Positions 21,444-31,548 of a stretch of DNA of 64,000 nt are shown here, in pieces; position 1 is the stretch's first letter; every line of letters begins with the position of its first letter. The translations under genes were made by a program, and so were the position numbers. This stretch comes from Alentia gelatinosa. Lineage: Eukaryota > Annelida > Polychaeta > Phyllodocida > Polynoidae. Under the pieces are notes generated by a model. It had not been told where the DNA came from. It was given only the letters and a program-made list of their open reading frames with translations, and searched no databases. The stretch lies in NCBI GenBank assembly GCA_950022655.1, contig OX465583.1:65744458-65808457 (forward strand). The letters are read 5' to 3'.

Positions 21444-21758
21444 TCACCCCTCTCATAAGATCTCACTCTCTCTAAGTGATATTCTATACTCTCACTACAC
21501 TTTCTAGGAGAAAAATTCTTAACGAACTAGGCTTAGAGCCTTGAGAATCCACTGGCCTGCCTCCCGTGCTAAAAACATACATCAATTGAACCCAAAGATT
21601 CCTATAATCTCAATGATGCCACCTAGCGGGAATACTGTGTGCCAGTGGATTCTCAAGGCTCTAAGCCTAGCTATTTAATAATTCTTCTCCCATAGAGCGT
21701 AGTGAGAACCTTGTACAGAATACCACTTAGAGAGTGTGAGATCTTATGAGATGGGTGA
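21444..21758. mobile_element. Long-TIR hairpin element (TCTCATAAGATCTCAC)
   Basis: Arms of about 110 bp: TCACCCCTCTCATAAGATCT through CTTAGAGCCTTGAGAATCC on the left, and the same in reverse on the right. The loop is about 90 bp with CCACCTAGCGGG. Arm identity is high, suggesting a fairly young insertion. Confidence 0.85.
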
Positions 21759-21777
21759 CTCCATATGATATGCCGTC

Positions 21778-21890
21778 CATATGGTCTTCTATAAGTGTTG
21801 AATAAAGTTGACCCATATGGTCCCTGGGTCTCTATGGCATACAGAAAAGGGTCTACATGTAGGATCCTAGGTCATTGATCGGGCCCCAGG
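21778..21890. mobile_element. Fragment of the GGGGCCCGTTTAATAATCTAG TIR family
   Basis: ATAAGTGTTGAATAAAGTTGACCC through CAGAAAAGGGTCTACATG to GGGCCCC in pieces, matching the right half of 35601-35811. Confidence 0.65.
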
Positions 21891-22019
21891 ATGCCTTATC
21901 CTCTCCTCCCAACCAACATCTGCCATTCCCTCAGTTACTACACAAGAAGGGACCTATCATCGGGGATCTATCCTTTCAATGGTTTGAGGTACGGAAGGGC
22001 CATGGAGCCTGTGTGTATT

Positions 22020-23050
22020 GAGGTTCTCTTATCTCACCCCTGGTACAAGTTTAGCTGTAGGAATTTGGTCAAAGTCATTGTTCTCCAACTCGTTTGATTG
22101 GTCGCTGATTGGTCGATTTTTTTATGCCCCTAGAGGCATAAATCGCACTTTATGTCATGGCCTGCCCGTAAAATTTGCCTATGTTATGCCTATGGACCGT
22201 TTTTATTAGGGGTAGGATAAATTCAGAAACCCACTCAAGTTTACAGTCAGAGCTCGATCCCATCTCGTTTGAATTGCTAGTAATTCACATGGCTTTGCCT
22301 GGTGAATTACTATATGGAGACATGGTTAGTGTGCCTGAATGGAATATGCTCAGAGATATTTTGGTCGGAAATATTCACGGAGTTCGGAGAACGAGGTGAG
22401 TCATTTCCGAGGCCCACAATCATGTTCTGTATACTTTCTTGTTGGAAAGTATGTCTGCCGGAATACCATGACCTTTATCAACGTTTGAATACCTATACTA
22501 TATTTCACCTTGGTATTTTTCGTCAGAGGTATAATATTAGCAACTCATACTCCACGACCGTGAAATTAGTGTAAAGAAGAAACCAACTCGTTTTGGTCAA
22601 AGTCGTCGTTCTCCACGAGTTTTATGGGGTGTGATATGAACGAGGCGACATATCACATAGCATCCAAACGAGTTGGAGAATGATTTCTTTGAGTTGCTTT
22701 CTGTATTTATCTCACCCCTGTACAGCCTAAAAGAATGGACAACACACAAGATATAGACCATGGAGAACGGACTGCAATTCTCGGAGGGGCATGGAGAACG
22801 AGTCCTATGGACATTTATTCCAGGGTTGAGATAATACTTAGTCCCAATGGCTAATTGGGTGAGTTACTATATCACTTAAAAATGTTATACAGGGTGAGTC
22901 AAAATCAGAAACCCATTCGATGATAATAACTTGGTTCGCACTCCACTTTGTTTGACCACTAAGTAATTCACTCAGCTTCACTTCGTAAATCACCCCGCGG
23001 TCAAACTTGATGGAGTACAGACCAAGTTATTTTCATCTCGTGAGTTTCCT
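22020..23050. mobile_element. Cluster of foldback elements
   Basis: Contains a TTATCTCACCCCTGGTAC to GGGGTAGGATAAATTC unit (22030-22222), the AGCTCGATCCCATCTCG unit with GGAGACATGGTTAGTGTG (22245-22400), a CAACTCGTTTTGGTCAAAG unit (22570-22830) and a hairpin at 22907-23050 whose loop is CTCAGCTTCACTTCG. All parts recur elsewhere in the window and none has a conserved frame. Confidence 0.65.
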
Positions 23051-23253
23051 TCTAAATATGCAACAACATAAAGAAACATTTCCCAATACTCCGATACATA
23101 TAAGGCTATAAAAAACCTTCCATTTCTCTGATCTAATATACATACCAGCCAGACTTTCCAACTCTACCCGACTTCGATCCATCAGATTTTTTTTCAGTGA
23201 ACACCGAAAGAAGGTATCTTCTCGGAAGTAGATTTTATATTTCTTATTCACAG

Positions 23254-23353
23254 AATATCAGAAAGTTACTTTGCCCACCACAAGACTCCCTACTCCTCAG
23301 CCCAGCTCTCATCTACACACCTCAACCCACTGTCTACACCAACTACTACTACG
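23254..23353 (+). CDS. Weak exon candidate
   Basis: A good acceptor (ATTTCTTATTCACAG) and a possible donor (TACTACG-GTAGCC). One frame reads SPALIYTPQPTVYTNYYYG. All three frames are largely open because the segment is C-rich, so the frame and even the coding status are doubtful. No partner exon identified. Confidence 0.3.
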
Positions 23354-23419
23354 GTAGCCCCATGAGTCTAGAAGCATGCACTATCTTTAGCATGATATTC
23401 TCCTCAAGACTTTGACCTT

Positions 23420-24003
23420 TTTGTTCACTACATTTCCATTAGACTGTCGGGCCCACTGCTCCTATGTATACTACGACTCGACTAGATCAAGTTCTATTCC
23501 GTGATACAGAATCGTTATTTTGATTTCTTGTGTAAATATCCGGCAACATTCACCTTTTTATTCTTCCCATAAGGAATCTATTTCTAATTTTTCTTTCCAG
23601 GATATGTCTTTGTATACCCAAGCTATTTTTATATCTGCCCAAGTATATAAATTTATTACTGTACTCGTCAACCCCTCTCTGCATCTATACAATACCTCAC
23701 CTGCTTTCTGCCAATGCAGCATTGGCATTATATACTTAAACTATAACATTATATGGGGGAATTAAAAAGAAAATACTATATACTATGATATTTTATCAGT
23801 ACCCATCGGCCGGCTTTCCAGGGCACATATGTTCTGGGTAGAGAAATCCAGTGTCTTTGATGTATCATAGGAACCAGGCATCAGATAGTTGGAAGCGTAG
23901 TGGCTGCTTGCCTGAATTCCCACCTTTCCCGTGTCGCAAGGCATCGGGTGCCGATTTAGGAGGTGGGGCTGTGGGATGCGTACCTACACCCCAGTGGGCT
24001 TAC
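23420..24003. other. Unassigned intronic DNA
   Basis: AT-rich to about 23800, no exon seen. The last 100 bases are the 5' part of the intron following the exon at 24206-24004. Confidence 0.5.
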
Positions 24004-24206
24004 CTGTGTACTACCCTCGGACTGAGCCAACTCCAACATCTCACGTGTAAACAGGTTTTTGCACACGGGAGGCACGCCTATCTCACCCCTGGCGGCCAAG
24101 TTGCGTATTACACCCGGCTCCCGTATCACCGTCAGCTTATCGGCGCATGCGCCCAGTTCTCGCCCCAGCCACCAGGGGGCCGATGATGACGCCCCCGTGT
24201 CAACGC
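24004..24206 (-). CDS. Exon, probably of unrecognised gene A
   Basis: 203 nt: two bases of a split codon (GC), then 67 codons ending in phase 0. The acceptor is GTTTTTTACCCAG (AG at 24208-24207) and the donor ACACAG-GTAAGC (GT at 24003-24002), both near consensus. 45 of 67 third positions are G or C by hand count. The peptide includes VDTGASSSAPWWLGRELG, then ACADKLTVIREPGVIRNL, then EIGVPPVCKNLFTREMLEL. It ends phase 0, matching the start used for 16199-16011. The family is not recognised. A plus-strand ORF covers the same bases but lacks splice signals. Confidence 0.75.
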
Positions 24207-24599
24207 CTGGGTAAAAAACAACGCCGGCTGAGGGACTGCGGTGGTGGCGGTGGCGTTAGTGTACGCCTGTAAGGCCATTACACACTGTACGATTTCCTCC
24301 TTTTATCCATGATACAGATGAATTTAATTAAAGATAAATGATGCAATTCGATAATCTCTGATTGAGTTCTGATTTTATTGTTGGGGTTGCGAGCATCGAG
24401 TGGTGGTTCGTTTCTCCTACATTACAGGATGCGGCATGCAAGTCTCTGCTGTGTGGTGATTCAGGTAGGCCCATGCACGGAAGTTCCATGGGTTTGCCCT
24501 CATTATGTAACCCAGCTTTTTAGAGCGTGCTTGCATGGGCTATATACATCGCCTAGAGGTTAGAGTGGTCACATTGAACCTTCAGCGTTCTTCCAGAAA

Positions 24600-24895
24600 T
24601 CTATCCCTTCACTATCTGTGTGCTATTCACTGTGATAGTGAGAACAGAGCAGGGAGCCAGTGTCTCAGGGTCTAAGAGGTGTGCCCAGCTGAACATGACC
24701 AATCGCTCAAGACCGAAATACCTCATGACCCATTGGTGCTTGATATGTTTGGATCCAAAATAGGCAGTTGCAGAAATGGCAAGTTTACCTGGTGCAAGTG
24801 GGTTCCAGGAAAGTATCCATAGACTGAATGTAACCAAACCTTTTAATTGCTATTCATTTATAATTGCACGCTCATTCATCAGTGATGAATATACT
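24600..24895 (-). repeat. Dispersed repeat (TGTAACCCACTTGCACCC family), reverse copy
   Basis: Reverse-complement order of the 15605-15930 blocks, ending with TTCATCAGTGATGAATATAC and GCTCCTAGT, which also occurs at 48195-48215. Confidence 0.78.
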
Positions 24896-24907
24896 ATTTG
24901 CTCCTAG

Positions 24908-25170
24908 TATAAAAAGGTGGGTCTCTAGCACGTAGACAGGTCACTTCTTGTGTTCCTTCTGTGAGCAAGGGATTATTTGGGATCTTACTTGTGGTGCGAT
25001 CTTCCGTACCTTCTTGGTGGTTGAATTCTGGCTATTTAACTCTGGCTAACTGTGTCCAATTCCCCCATGCACCTGGTGCTAGGGGAAAAAGATTCAGGAT
25101 CATGCTACAGTTCTCTCCGTATAGATCATTGTAAATAGGGAAGTGTAAATAAAAATCTGTTTTATTGAAG
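24908..25170 (+). promoter_or_regulatory. TATA box to polyadenylation-signal unit (possible solo LTR)
   Basis: TATAAAAAGG at 24908-24917 is followed about 240 bp later by AATAAA (25148-25153) and TTTTATTG. This spacing is seen in retroviral-type LTRs and in very short transcripts. No matching second copy and no clear TG...CA ends or target duplication were found, so it is only a suggestion. Confidence 0.3.
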
Positions 25171-25199
25171 TTCCTCTTGTTTGGTTATATGTGAATAGG

Positions 25200-25620
25200 G
25201 GATACTGGATCACCCGCGTTATTCTGAAAACTCACCAACCTATGGTTTGAAGCAACCACAGGGTAGCTTATCTAATCCATAGAATAATCTATACGATCCT
25301 CCCAAGTTAGAGCAGCCCAACACGGGGACAGCTGCAATAGGGTAAAAACCTGTATCAAATGTAACATAACTATGTACTGTAAGATAACCAATGCGGATAT
25401 ATATGATATTACAATACGAGTGGATGTCAGTCACCTGCCATTCTACGCTGTGGCTATGTGAATTTAGAAAAGTTCAAATCACATTTAAAGACTGATTTCG
25501 CTAACTGATCAATTACCAAATAAATCTTCCCCAAATACACTCACCGCACCAATGCCATAAAGATCAGGCTTTACCTAGAAGCTGCAAGACCTTAGCAGTA
25601 TGTAGCAATTGTCGATCTTT
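25200..25620. other. Unassigned intronic DNA
   Basis: No exon or repeat border that I can support. Confidence 0.45.
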
Positions 25621-25624
25621 CCCA

Positions 25625-25836
25625 AAATAAGAGGAACCAAAGGCCCATTTCCATTGAACGACGAAAACTGTGTAAATTTTATGAGTCTTCCTAATAGCCC
25701 ATTTCCATTGTGTCTCAGCAGTGATAAAGGTCAGTCGGTGGTTCCAGACTGTAGATCGGTGACGGCCAATGAAAATGGGCTTTTTAGGAGAACTGAAATA
25801 ATCCACACCGTTTTCGTCGGCCAATGAAAACGGGCC
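25625..25836. mobile_element. TIR elements of the TTTCCATTGGCCGACG family
   Basis: GGCCCATTTCCATTGAACGACG at the left (split form) and TTTTCGTCGGCCAATGAAAA at the right, with GACTGTAGATCGGTGACGG inside. Confidence 0.7.
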
Positions 25837-25865
25837 TTAAACGTACAAGTCTACGATCTAATCAC

Positions 25866-26084
25866 GTGGGAGATAAATGTTGATTGAAGGCAACAATGCT
25901 GTTTGGCGTAACAAGTGGTGCAATCGCTCTCTGAGTAATGGGATATGTGGAATGGTAAGGAGGCGGCCCTTCAGCCTGGACCTGGGTCTGAAGGAGGTGT
26001 GCTGGCCGTGAGACTCCTCTCCTCGAGTCGAGTCCGTGTAGTCGTAATACAGGAGGACCAGGGAGGAGTGCTTTATGGCACCGA
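25866..26084 (-). CDS. Probable exon, possibly gene A 5' region
   Basis: 219 nt open in one minus-strand frame: two bases, 72 codons, one base. The first 41 codons have 33 G/C third positions by hand count and read SSLVLLYYDYTDSTRGEESH, then GQHTSFRPRSRLKGRLL. Composition then drifts toward the flanks, so the real donor may be earlier. The acceptor (CGGCTTGAG, AG at 26086-26085) and donor (CCCAC-GTGATT) are both weak. If used, the end phase fits the exon at 24206 (C + GC gives arginine). No domain recognised. Other frames and the plus strand are also partly open. Confidence 0.48.
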
Positions 26085-26167
26085 CTCAAGCCGAGCAGCT
26101 CTCCCACCTGTCGGCACGCCTAGCACAGTTTACGATTTATTTCATGTAGCATTCCTATGAGAGAAAT

Positions 26168-26440
26168 GATTATATAGAACTGCATCGAGAATCGTATGAA
26201 TAGATAATACTCCACCAGTTTGGATAGAAACGAGGGAATGATAAATATAGAACTACATCAAGAATCGTATGAATAGATAATACTCCACCAGTTTGGATAG
26301 AAACGAGGGAATGATTATATAGAACTACATCAAGAATCGTATGAATAGATAATGCTCCACCAGTTTGGATATAAATGAGCGAATGAGTATATAGAACTGC
26401 ATTGAGAATCGTATGAAAAGACAATACTCCACCAGTTTGG
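26168..26440. repeat. 72-bp tandem repeat, four copies
   Basis: Units contain TATATAGAACTGCATCGAGA, TCGTATGAATAGATAATACT and CCACCAGTTTGGATAGAAAC, with few differences. The minus-strand ORF 26170-26451 is produced by the 72-bp (3 x 24) period. A hairpin with loop CGAGGCGAAGCC follows at 26440-26520. Confidence 0.92.
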
Positions 26441-26529
26441 ATGTGCCACAATCGTCATCGAGGCGAAGCCAAGTTACGGTTATGGCACATCAAAACGAGT
26501 GCAGTTCTGGATTTATCTCACCCCTTTCT

Positions 26530-27485
26530 ATGACATTAAATAGCATCGTAATATCAGAATGCTTAGAATATACTTAGCAAATCCATATGACGTCATTTCA
26601 CATTCACCATGCCATGGCGGCAGCAGAGTATTGTCACTTTACGAGGGTGATCGTTGAGGTTTTTTTAATGTTATTTTTTTTATGGCTAAACTTGTACCAG
26701 GGGTGAGATAACAGGTACTGCCATGGTTATACGTGTGAAGCTGGGAGCGTTTTTCCGATGGAATTACGCCTCTTTATTGCTAATAGGGGCTTAATGCAAA
26801 TACAGTTAGGACAAGCCTATAGTGATACTGTAGTGAAACGTGTCTACTTCCATGGGACGGTATCTCGTACTGCGTTTGTTTGGATATAAAATATTCCAGG
26901 AGTTCATAGAAACAATCTTATATCATTTTGAAATTTTCTGTATGAATATTTAGTCTGTATGTTATCTATTATATTATTATTTACGTATTTCCATGTTAGG
27001 TGCAACCAATCCTATTCAAAGTATGGTGGTACGTCGCCATACCGGCACAGTATGGTGATACATGTCAACTATCATTTCTCAAACAGAGGTTGTTTTTTTT
27101 CAGTATTTTCTGGCATAAGTATATGATACTTTAGGATCTTACATGGTTGTGGAGGGAATGTTATAAGAGGTTAGGAAGGAAGCAACCAAGAAGGGAAGTT
27201 ACTTCAATTGTGTAGATTTTGTATATAACTGTCTTTAGTTTATCACCACCATTTTTTTCTTTTTTCTTTTTTTACCAACTTTTTTCCCAGTCCCATTATT
27301 TACCCTTATAAGGAAAAAGAAATTATTTTTATTATCCACCCAATGTCACTTATTGAAATTTCCTCTTTTAGTTATAAAGTAAGTTGGAATTACAGGGAAA
27401 TGATAAAGAAAATAAATGTTCCTACCGTTGGTGTTATAAGCTAAGTGATATCATACTCAGAAGCGAGGGAGATCCAAGGTTATAG
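26530..27485. other. AT-rich unassigned DNA
   Basis: Contains one GGGGTGAGATAA end at about 26700, otherwise no repeat or exon I can support. Confidence 0.5.
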
Positions 27486-27489
27486 ATTT

Positions 27490-27770
27490 GTAGCCCGTTT
27501 AATAATCTAGGATCGTATATAAAGACACTTTTCTGTAACGCCTATGAACCAAGGATAACCTTTTTTCTTTATCACAAATGAATACACTATAATCACCCAT
27601 ATTGTGGGCGTCACAGAAAAGGGTTATCGTTTAATACTATTTAAGTCTGTCCGCTAAGACAGTATTAGCCGCCCATAAGGTCCTCGGTGAGTGTTGACCA
27701 AAGTGTCCCTATGGCATACAGAAAAGCGTCTACACGTACGAGCCTAGATTATTAAACAGGCCCCTAGGTT
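27490..27770. mobile_element. TIR element (GCCCGTTTAATAATCTAGG family)
   Basis: AGCCCGTTTAATAATCTAGG at the left and CTAGATTATTAAACAGGCCCC in split form at the right, with ACCCTTTTCTGTA- and CAGAAAAG-type subterminal repeats. Copies at 30806-31390, 35601-35811 and 49297-49965. Confidence 0.78.
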
Positions 27771-27779
27771 TACATTTAT

Positions 27780-28258
27780 CAAGACTATGCAGACCCAACG
27801 GCTAGTGGGCCCATCAATGAGGAAGTAAACGAGTTATGCCATGTGGATGCACATTTACGTCATATACCTTGCGTGTACATATATGTTTATCTTAGGTATT
27901 AGATCTACATGTAAACAGAAATGAAGTGTATCTCTATGGGTTAGATATAAAGCTCAATCTGAGGGTATCATGACAGCCTCTTTGAGATAGCAAATACCCA
28001 GGTGTTATTGTATACATCAGTCCCAAGGAGCATTCCTAGGTCAGTCTCTCGTCCAGATAAACAGTTTAGTGTGTAAATTGAATCCTACATTACATGATAT
28101 GAACATAGGAAAAGTTGGGGGTTTTTTTCACAAATGAAGATAGTATAATAACCCATGTTGTGGGCGTTCTTCCTTCCCTTGATCAATTCAATCCATGTCA
28201 TAAAACTTAAATTTAGTCGTAATATATCTATTCGCATAGCTTATCGTAGACATGCTTA
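27780..28258. other. Unassigned DNA
   Basis: No exon or repeat border supported. Confidence 0.45.
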
Positions 28259-28500
28259 GGCCCGGCGTCCACCTACTACGATATGGTCTACGATGCACCT
28301 TCCGACAAAAAAATCAAAATCGCGTCGGAAGGTCACCTAATATCGGGGCAGTTGACCACGTTTCTGCGATTAGACACCGATAAAAATCCCATACAATACG
28401 TGGTGGATTGGCATGTCTAGACACATGTCTATGATTTTGTACCTTCCCGATATGTCTCCGATATTTGCTTTTTGTATCGGTACCATATCAGTAGGTCTAA
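28259..28500 (+). mobile_element. TIR element (GGCCCGGCGTCCACC), right end lost
   Basis: Left end GGCCCGGCGTCCACCTACTA intact. The interior matches 61615-61896 through GATATTTGCTTTTTGTATCG. The right terminal repeat has been replaced near 28500 by the pogo-like remnant. Confidence 0.8.
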
Positions 28501-28850
28501 ATTTAAGGGGTCTTAAGGGGTCACCTCGCTCAAGGAGACACCCCCCTTAAGGACACGGGACGCTTCAGGGGGCACTTTGGAGTGACACCTTATAGAATCT
28601 AACGGGACAGTGGGGACAACACTCCAGATTATCTTGATTTGCAGTTTATGGAATGTGTGTGAGGCGGGTAGATTGGTCAAATACGAGGCAACAGCCTGCG
28701 TAGGCTCCTGTAGGCATCAGGTAGCCGTCTGTTGGGTGTTTGCGTGGTCTAAACAGTGTCCCTTAACCATCGTGTCACCTGTATAACGGTATTAGAAACT
28801 ATATAGTCTAACCATCGGCAGACTGAAAAAACCCACTTAATATTGGATTT
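28501..28850 (-). mobile_element. Pogo-like remnant, reverse copy
   Basis: TTAAGGGGTCACCTCGCTCA and CACCCCCCTTAAGGACACGG repeat blocks, then CAGTGGGGACAACACTCCAG, the reverse complement of 6720-6750. Ends near CGGCAGACTGAAAAAACCC, which resembles 12037-12056. Confidence 0.62.
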
Positions 28851-28954
28851 TCAGAAAATTGACATGGGTTTAATTTTCAAGTCAAATTGTCCAATATGCC
28901 TTTAAGTCTTCCTGACCATTTCTGAGATGCTCCTAGACTTGTTCAAGTGTTTGA

Positions 28955-29420
28955 TTATGAACATTCATTAAACGATTAAACACAATCAGAATAAAGTTCA
29001 TTATAGTAGATATCCTTCTCTGACTGGCCCATGAATCAAAGACTTGTCCACTATCAACAGAATCTCCTGTTTATGGCCCCAAGCCACTCCCTATTACGCT
29101 ACACCTCCTCGTACCCCTCCTCCAGTTCCCTGGTCACCTGTGTTGTCATAGCAATAAGTTTTGCCTGCTCCTGACTGTGAACCGATTGAGATGAGAGTAA
29201 GAGGGTATCAATCTCCCAACAGATAACCTGACCAGTAGCCAGGATATCTCTATGGAGTGTGTAAGGAATACTGAAGCTAAACAGCACCAGAAATCCAACA
29301 CCATTACCGATGGTACCAGTCCCTGTATCCCAGCGAGGAGGGTAGCCATAGGATGCAGGGACTCTAGGCAGTCTAGGATGCATTCCCAACTGACCATGAC
29401 CAATCTAGGATGCTCCATAC
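28955..29420 (-). pseudogene. Coding-like repeated cassette, copy 1
   Basis: On the minus strand a frame reads IGNGVGFLVLFSFSIPYTLH, then RDILATGQVICWEIDTLLL, then MTTQVTRELEEGYEEV, followed by a stop. It is followed by ACAGGAGATTCTG and an AATAAAGTTCATT tail. The same cassette recurs at 30965-31335 (plus) and 33110-33560 (minus). Copies 2 and 3 are broken by frameshifts or stops. Probably the 3' end of a duplicated gene or of a transposon ORF. Family not recognised. Confidence 0.5.
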
Positions 29421-29997
29421 TTCTGTGTGCTGCTCTGAGAAGCTCCGACCTATTGGGAATGTGCTCATCTGCTACCGTGGAGTTCTGTCTAGCACTGAGC
29501 AGCTCTGAGCTGCTCATTGTGTATAGCTATTGTGTTATGGAAGTGGCCATCTTGTCCCCCGAAGCTAAACAATACACCAGGTGGTGGGTCCAGTTATCAA
29601 TGGACTTCATTAAAGGTTTTTTGGAGGGGTGTGCCATAAAATGGTTTTACCCTAGCCTCACGGTTATCTATAGATTATGACAGCAGGACATAGTGGTTAT
29701 CCCCCCGACTATAATGGCGCTATCTAACAGTTTCCTGGCGGATGATGGTGGAAATAGCAATCACTCTGTGCCCTATAGTGACTGACACATCCCCGCCCGC
29801 GCCGCCTTGTAAAGTGCCTTCTTATGTAGTAGGCAGATAGGCTGGCAAGCAGAGTAACGCTATGCTGTTTTATCTGTTTCCACATAGACCCCTATTTAAG
29901 TCACCAGCCCCTGTTGCTTCAGAAATTTTCCCCGGACGATGAAAGTGTTCAAGTGCCTTGCATAAACACTTGTGGTTTACACCGAGGTGATTCCTAC
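29421..29997. other. Unassigned DNA with an old repeat piece
   Basis: 29733-29785 is the reverse complement of 13120-13170. Otherwise no exon or repeat I can support. Confidence 0.45.
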
Positions 29998-30400
29998 AAT
30001 TTATCCTACCCCTAATAAAAAACGCCATAGGTTTAACATTGACTCAATGTATTTGACGGAGCGTTGAATAAAGTGTTATTTATGCAACATGGTGAATAAA
30101 AAACGGACCAATCAGGGACCAGATAACGAAAGTAGATCTGGCAGCATTGATAAATGTGACCACCCTCCGATGAGTGTCAACATGCTACTAACATGGATGA
30201 TTACAAAATTTTCTCTGTATATCGGTGAGATGGGGTAGTATAAATATGAAACCGAACTCGAGTTAGCCTTGTCAATGTTTATACCACTCTGGTCAGGTCT
30301 GCTACTCACTACACTTGGCTACTGCCTCGTGTAGTAATACACAACCTGCCCATCGTGGCATAAACATTGACAAGGCTAACTCTCGTTTGGTTTCTATTAA
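29998..30400. mobile_element. Foldback elements (TTTATCCTACCCC end; hairpin 30235-30400)
   Basis: TTTATCCTACCCCTAATAAA at 30000. The hairpin arms are GAACTCGAGTTAGCCTTGTC and GACAAGGCTAACTCTCGTTT, with ACTACACTTGGCTACTGCCT in the loop region. A relative with the same arms is at 61475-61605. Confidence 0.7.
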
Positions 30401-30404
30401 GTAT

Positions 30405-30780
30405 TATCCATTGTATACAAAGCCCCCATTGAAAATGTACGGGGACTCAGTAAACCACAACCCATTATATAAAATCTGTCAGATACCAGAACTGGGGTAT
30501 ACGGATTCAAATCTGTGGTATACGGCCTCAAAACCATGGTATACGGGAAATATAGTCCCTTTGTGCCATAGAGCAAAGAAGCAGTCCCTTTTGTTATACC
30601 CATTAATGTGGCAATTACTGGGTTTAATTTATTAGATAATACAACAAATGATGGTTATGTGGTCAGGCGGCTCTGTAAACCACTCGAGGTTGACGCTTGT
30701 GTATTGCTATGCGTCAACCTCTCGTGGTTTACGGCCGCCTGTCCACAAAACCATCAATTATTGTCTATTTTATTTAGGGA
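30405..30780 (+). repeat. GTATACAAAG-family repeat and adjacent hairpin
   Basis: 30405-30640 matches 8040-8265 block by block. It abuts a hairpin (30655-30775) with arms GTGGTCAGGCGGCTCTGTAA and GGCCGCCTGTCCAC and centre GAGGTTGACGC/GCGTCAACCTC. The same two modules are adjacent, in reverse order, at 38553-38970. Confidence 0.78.
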
Positions 30781-30805
30781 GATCAGCGAGTGTCGGCAGT
30801 AGTCT

Positions 30806-31400
30806 GGGGCCCGTTTAATAATCTAGGTTTGTACATGCAGACCCTTTTCTGTACCTCGTACAAGGGTTATCGTTTAATGATATTTGAGTCTGTTCGCTAA
30901 GACAGAATTAGCCGTCCAAAAGGTCGTCTTTAAGTGTTGAATAAAGTTGACCCACATCGTCCCTGGAAAAGGGTTAGACTGGAGTCAGTCCCTGCATCAT
31001 ATGTCTACTCTCCTCGCTGGGATACAGGGACTGGTACAATCGGTAATGGTGTTAGATTTCTGTATAGCGCCAGTATCTCCAACACTCTCCATACAGATAT
31101 CATGGCTACTGGTCAGATATCTGATGGGAGATTGATACCCTTTCCCTTTGATCTTTATTGGGTCACAGTCAGGGGTAGGCTAAATTTATTACAGGATTAC
31201 AGGGAGTGGCTTGGGGCCATAAACAGGAGATTCTGTTCATAGTGGACAAGTCTTTGATTCATGGGCCAGTCAGAGAAGGATACATACTTTAATGAACTTT
31301 ATTTTGATTGTGATTAATCATTTAATAAATATTCATGATCAAGACTTGAGCAAGTCTAGAAAAGGGTCTACATATACGGGCCCCTGGACATACAAACTAC
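30806..31400. mobile_element. GGGGCCCGTTTAATAATCTAG element interrupted by the coding-like cassette
   Basis: The left half (30806-30962) breaks off in CATCGTCCCTGG. The matching right half (AAAAGGGTCTACATATACGG, GGGCCCC-like end) resumes at about 31357. Cassette copy 2 (30965-31335, frame ESVPASYVYSPRWDTGTGT) lies between, on the plus strand. Confidence 0.6.
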
Positions 31401-31426
31401 CATAGTGCAGCTCGGTTAGTCAGTCA

Positions 31427-31545
31427 GGAGCCCGTTTAATAATCTTGGATCGTACATGTAGGCCCTTTTCTGTATGCCATACAGACGCAAAGGTGAGATA
31501 AATAAAACGGTCTACATGTACGAGCCTAGATTCTCAAAGGTTACT
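31427..31545. mobile_element. GCCCGTTTAATAATC element, short deleted copy
   Basis: AGGAGCCCGTTTAATAATCT at the left and GGTCTACATGTACGAGCC at the right, with the middle reduced to a GGTGAGATAAATAAAAC junction. It abuts the telomere-like foldback element. Confidence 0.65.
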
Positions 31546-31548
31546 GTA

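Noticed and set aside
26170..26451. 93-codon ORF
   Set aside because: It is a translation of a 72-bp tandem repeat whose period is a multiple of 3.
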